5,381 nt of DNA, from NCBI GenBank assembly GCA_937995505.1, contig CALKJV010000042.1, positions 1 to 5,381 on the forward strand, read 5' to 3'. Source of the stretch: an uncultured Bacteroidia bacterium. Lineage in GTDB: Bacteria > Bacteroidota > Bacteroidia > SpSt-205. The notes beneath the pieces are model-generated. The model was not told the DNA's origin. It worked only from the letters and a program-made list of their open reading frames with translations, and ran no database searches. Shown here piece after piece: positions 5,268 through 5,381 of the stretch (position 1 is its first letter; each line of letters opens with the position of its first letter). The position numbers and the translations under genes are program-made.

Positions 5268-5381
5268 TTAGGGGGCTGGGGAAGGGGGCGGCACGACCAG
5301 GCGCAATGCTTGCCGAATGGGTTGGCGATAGACCGGGATGCCCCCCACGAGCTGTACGGGCTGCCAAAAGGCGCTTTTCTC
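5268..5381 (-). CDS. C-terminal tail of an unidentified upstream gene (partial)
   Basis: An open frame of 37 codons enters from the right edge and ends with TAA at 5270-5268. It reads as a short segment containing FWQPVQLVGGIPVYRQPIRQAL and a proline-rich end (PPPSPAP). Of the two minus-strand frames I compared here, this one looks the more protein-like, and it stops cleanly before the paaA promoter. Nothing in it allows a family assignment. No terminator is visible after it, so read-through into paaA is possible. The coding call is tentative because so little is in view. Confidence 0.4.
   Translation of the reverse strand, partial: EKSAFWQPVQLVGGIPVYRQPIRQALRLVVPPPSPAP

Noticed and set aside
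5116..5367. Minus-strand open frame of 83 codons across the paaA start
   Set aside because: It overlaps the paaA promoter and start in another frame and has no recognisable content.

Overview
The window reads almost entirely on the minus strand. It looks like a stretch of chromosome from a fairly GC-rich member of the Bacteroidota or a close sister lineage. Two things point there. The only TAnnTTTG boxes I found (the -7 element of the Bacteroidota housekeeping sigma factor) are three copies, all in the two intergenic gaps on the coding strand. None of the gene starts has a convincing Shine-Dalgarno sequence. The lineage call is inference; I see no rRNA or other marker gene.

Layout, in transcription order from right to left. 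The right edge (5381-5268) holds the unidentified C-terminal tail of an upstream gene. A promoter at 5252-5223 ends four bases before the start of paaA. A tight five-gene operon follows: paaA, paaB, paaC, an arsC-type arsenate reductase or low-molecular-weight phosphatase gene, and paaD. paaA and paaB are one base apart and every later pair overlaps. PaaA, B, C and D are subunits or maturation factors of the phenylacetyl-CoA 1,2-epoxidase, which activates the aromatic ring in aerobic phenylacetate breakdown. The reductase subunit PaaE and the rest of the pathway are not in the window.

A 186-base gap (2215-2030) separates paaD from purD. It holds a second promoter candidate, then a strong GC-rich hairpin with a T-tract that looks like an intrinsic terminator, then a third TAnnTTTG box directly before purD. 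purD (glycinamide ribonucleotide synthetase, purine synthesis) overlaps by 11 bases the start of a MacB/FtsX-type ABC transporter permease, which runs off the left edge.

The points most worth following up are four. PaaC keeps the metal-ligand motifs that the E. coli subunit has lost. The arsC-type gene is embedded in the epoxidase operon. The terminator-like hairpin lies between a promoter and the purD start. The promoters share an A6-G(C/T)CG block and hug the paaA start codon. I see no CRISPR, tRNA, rRNA, transposase or obviously new defence system.
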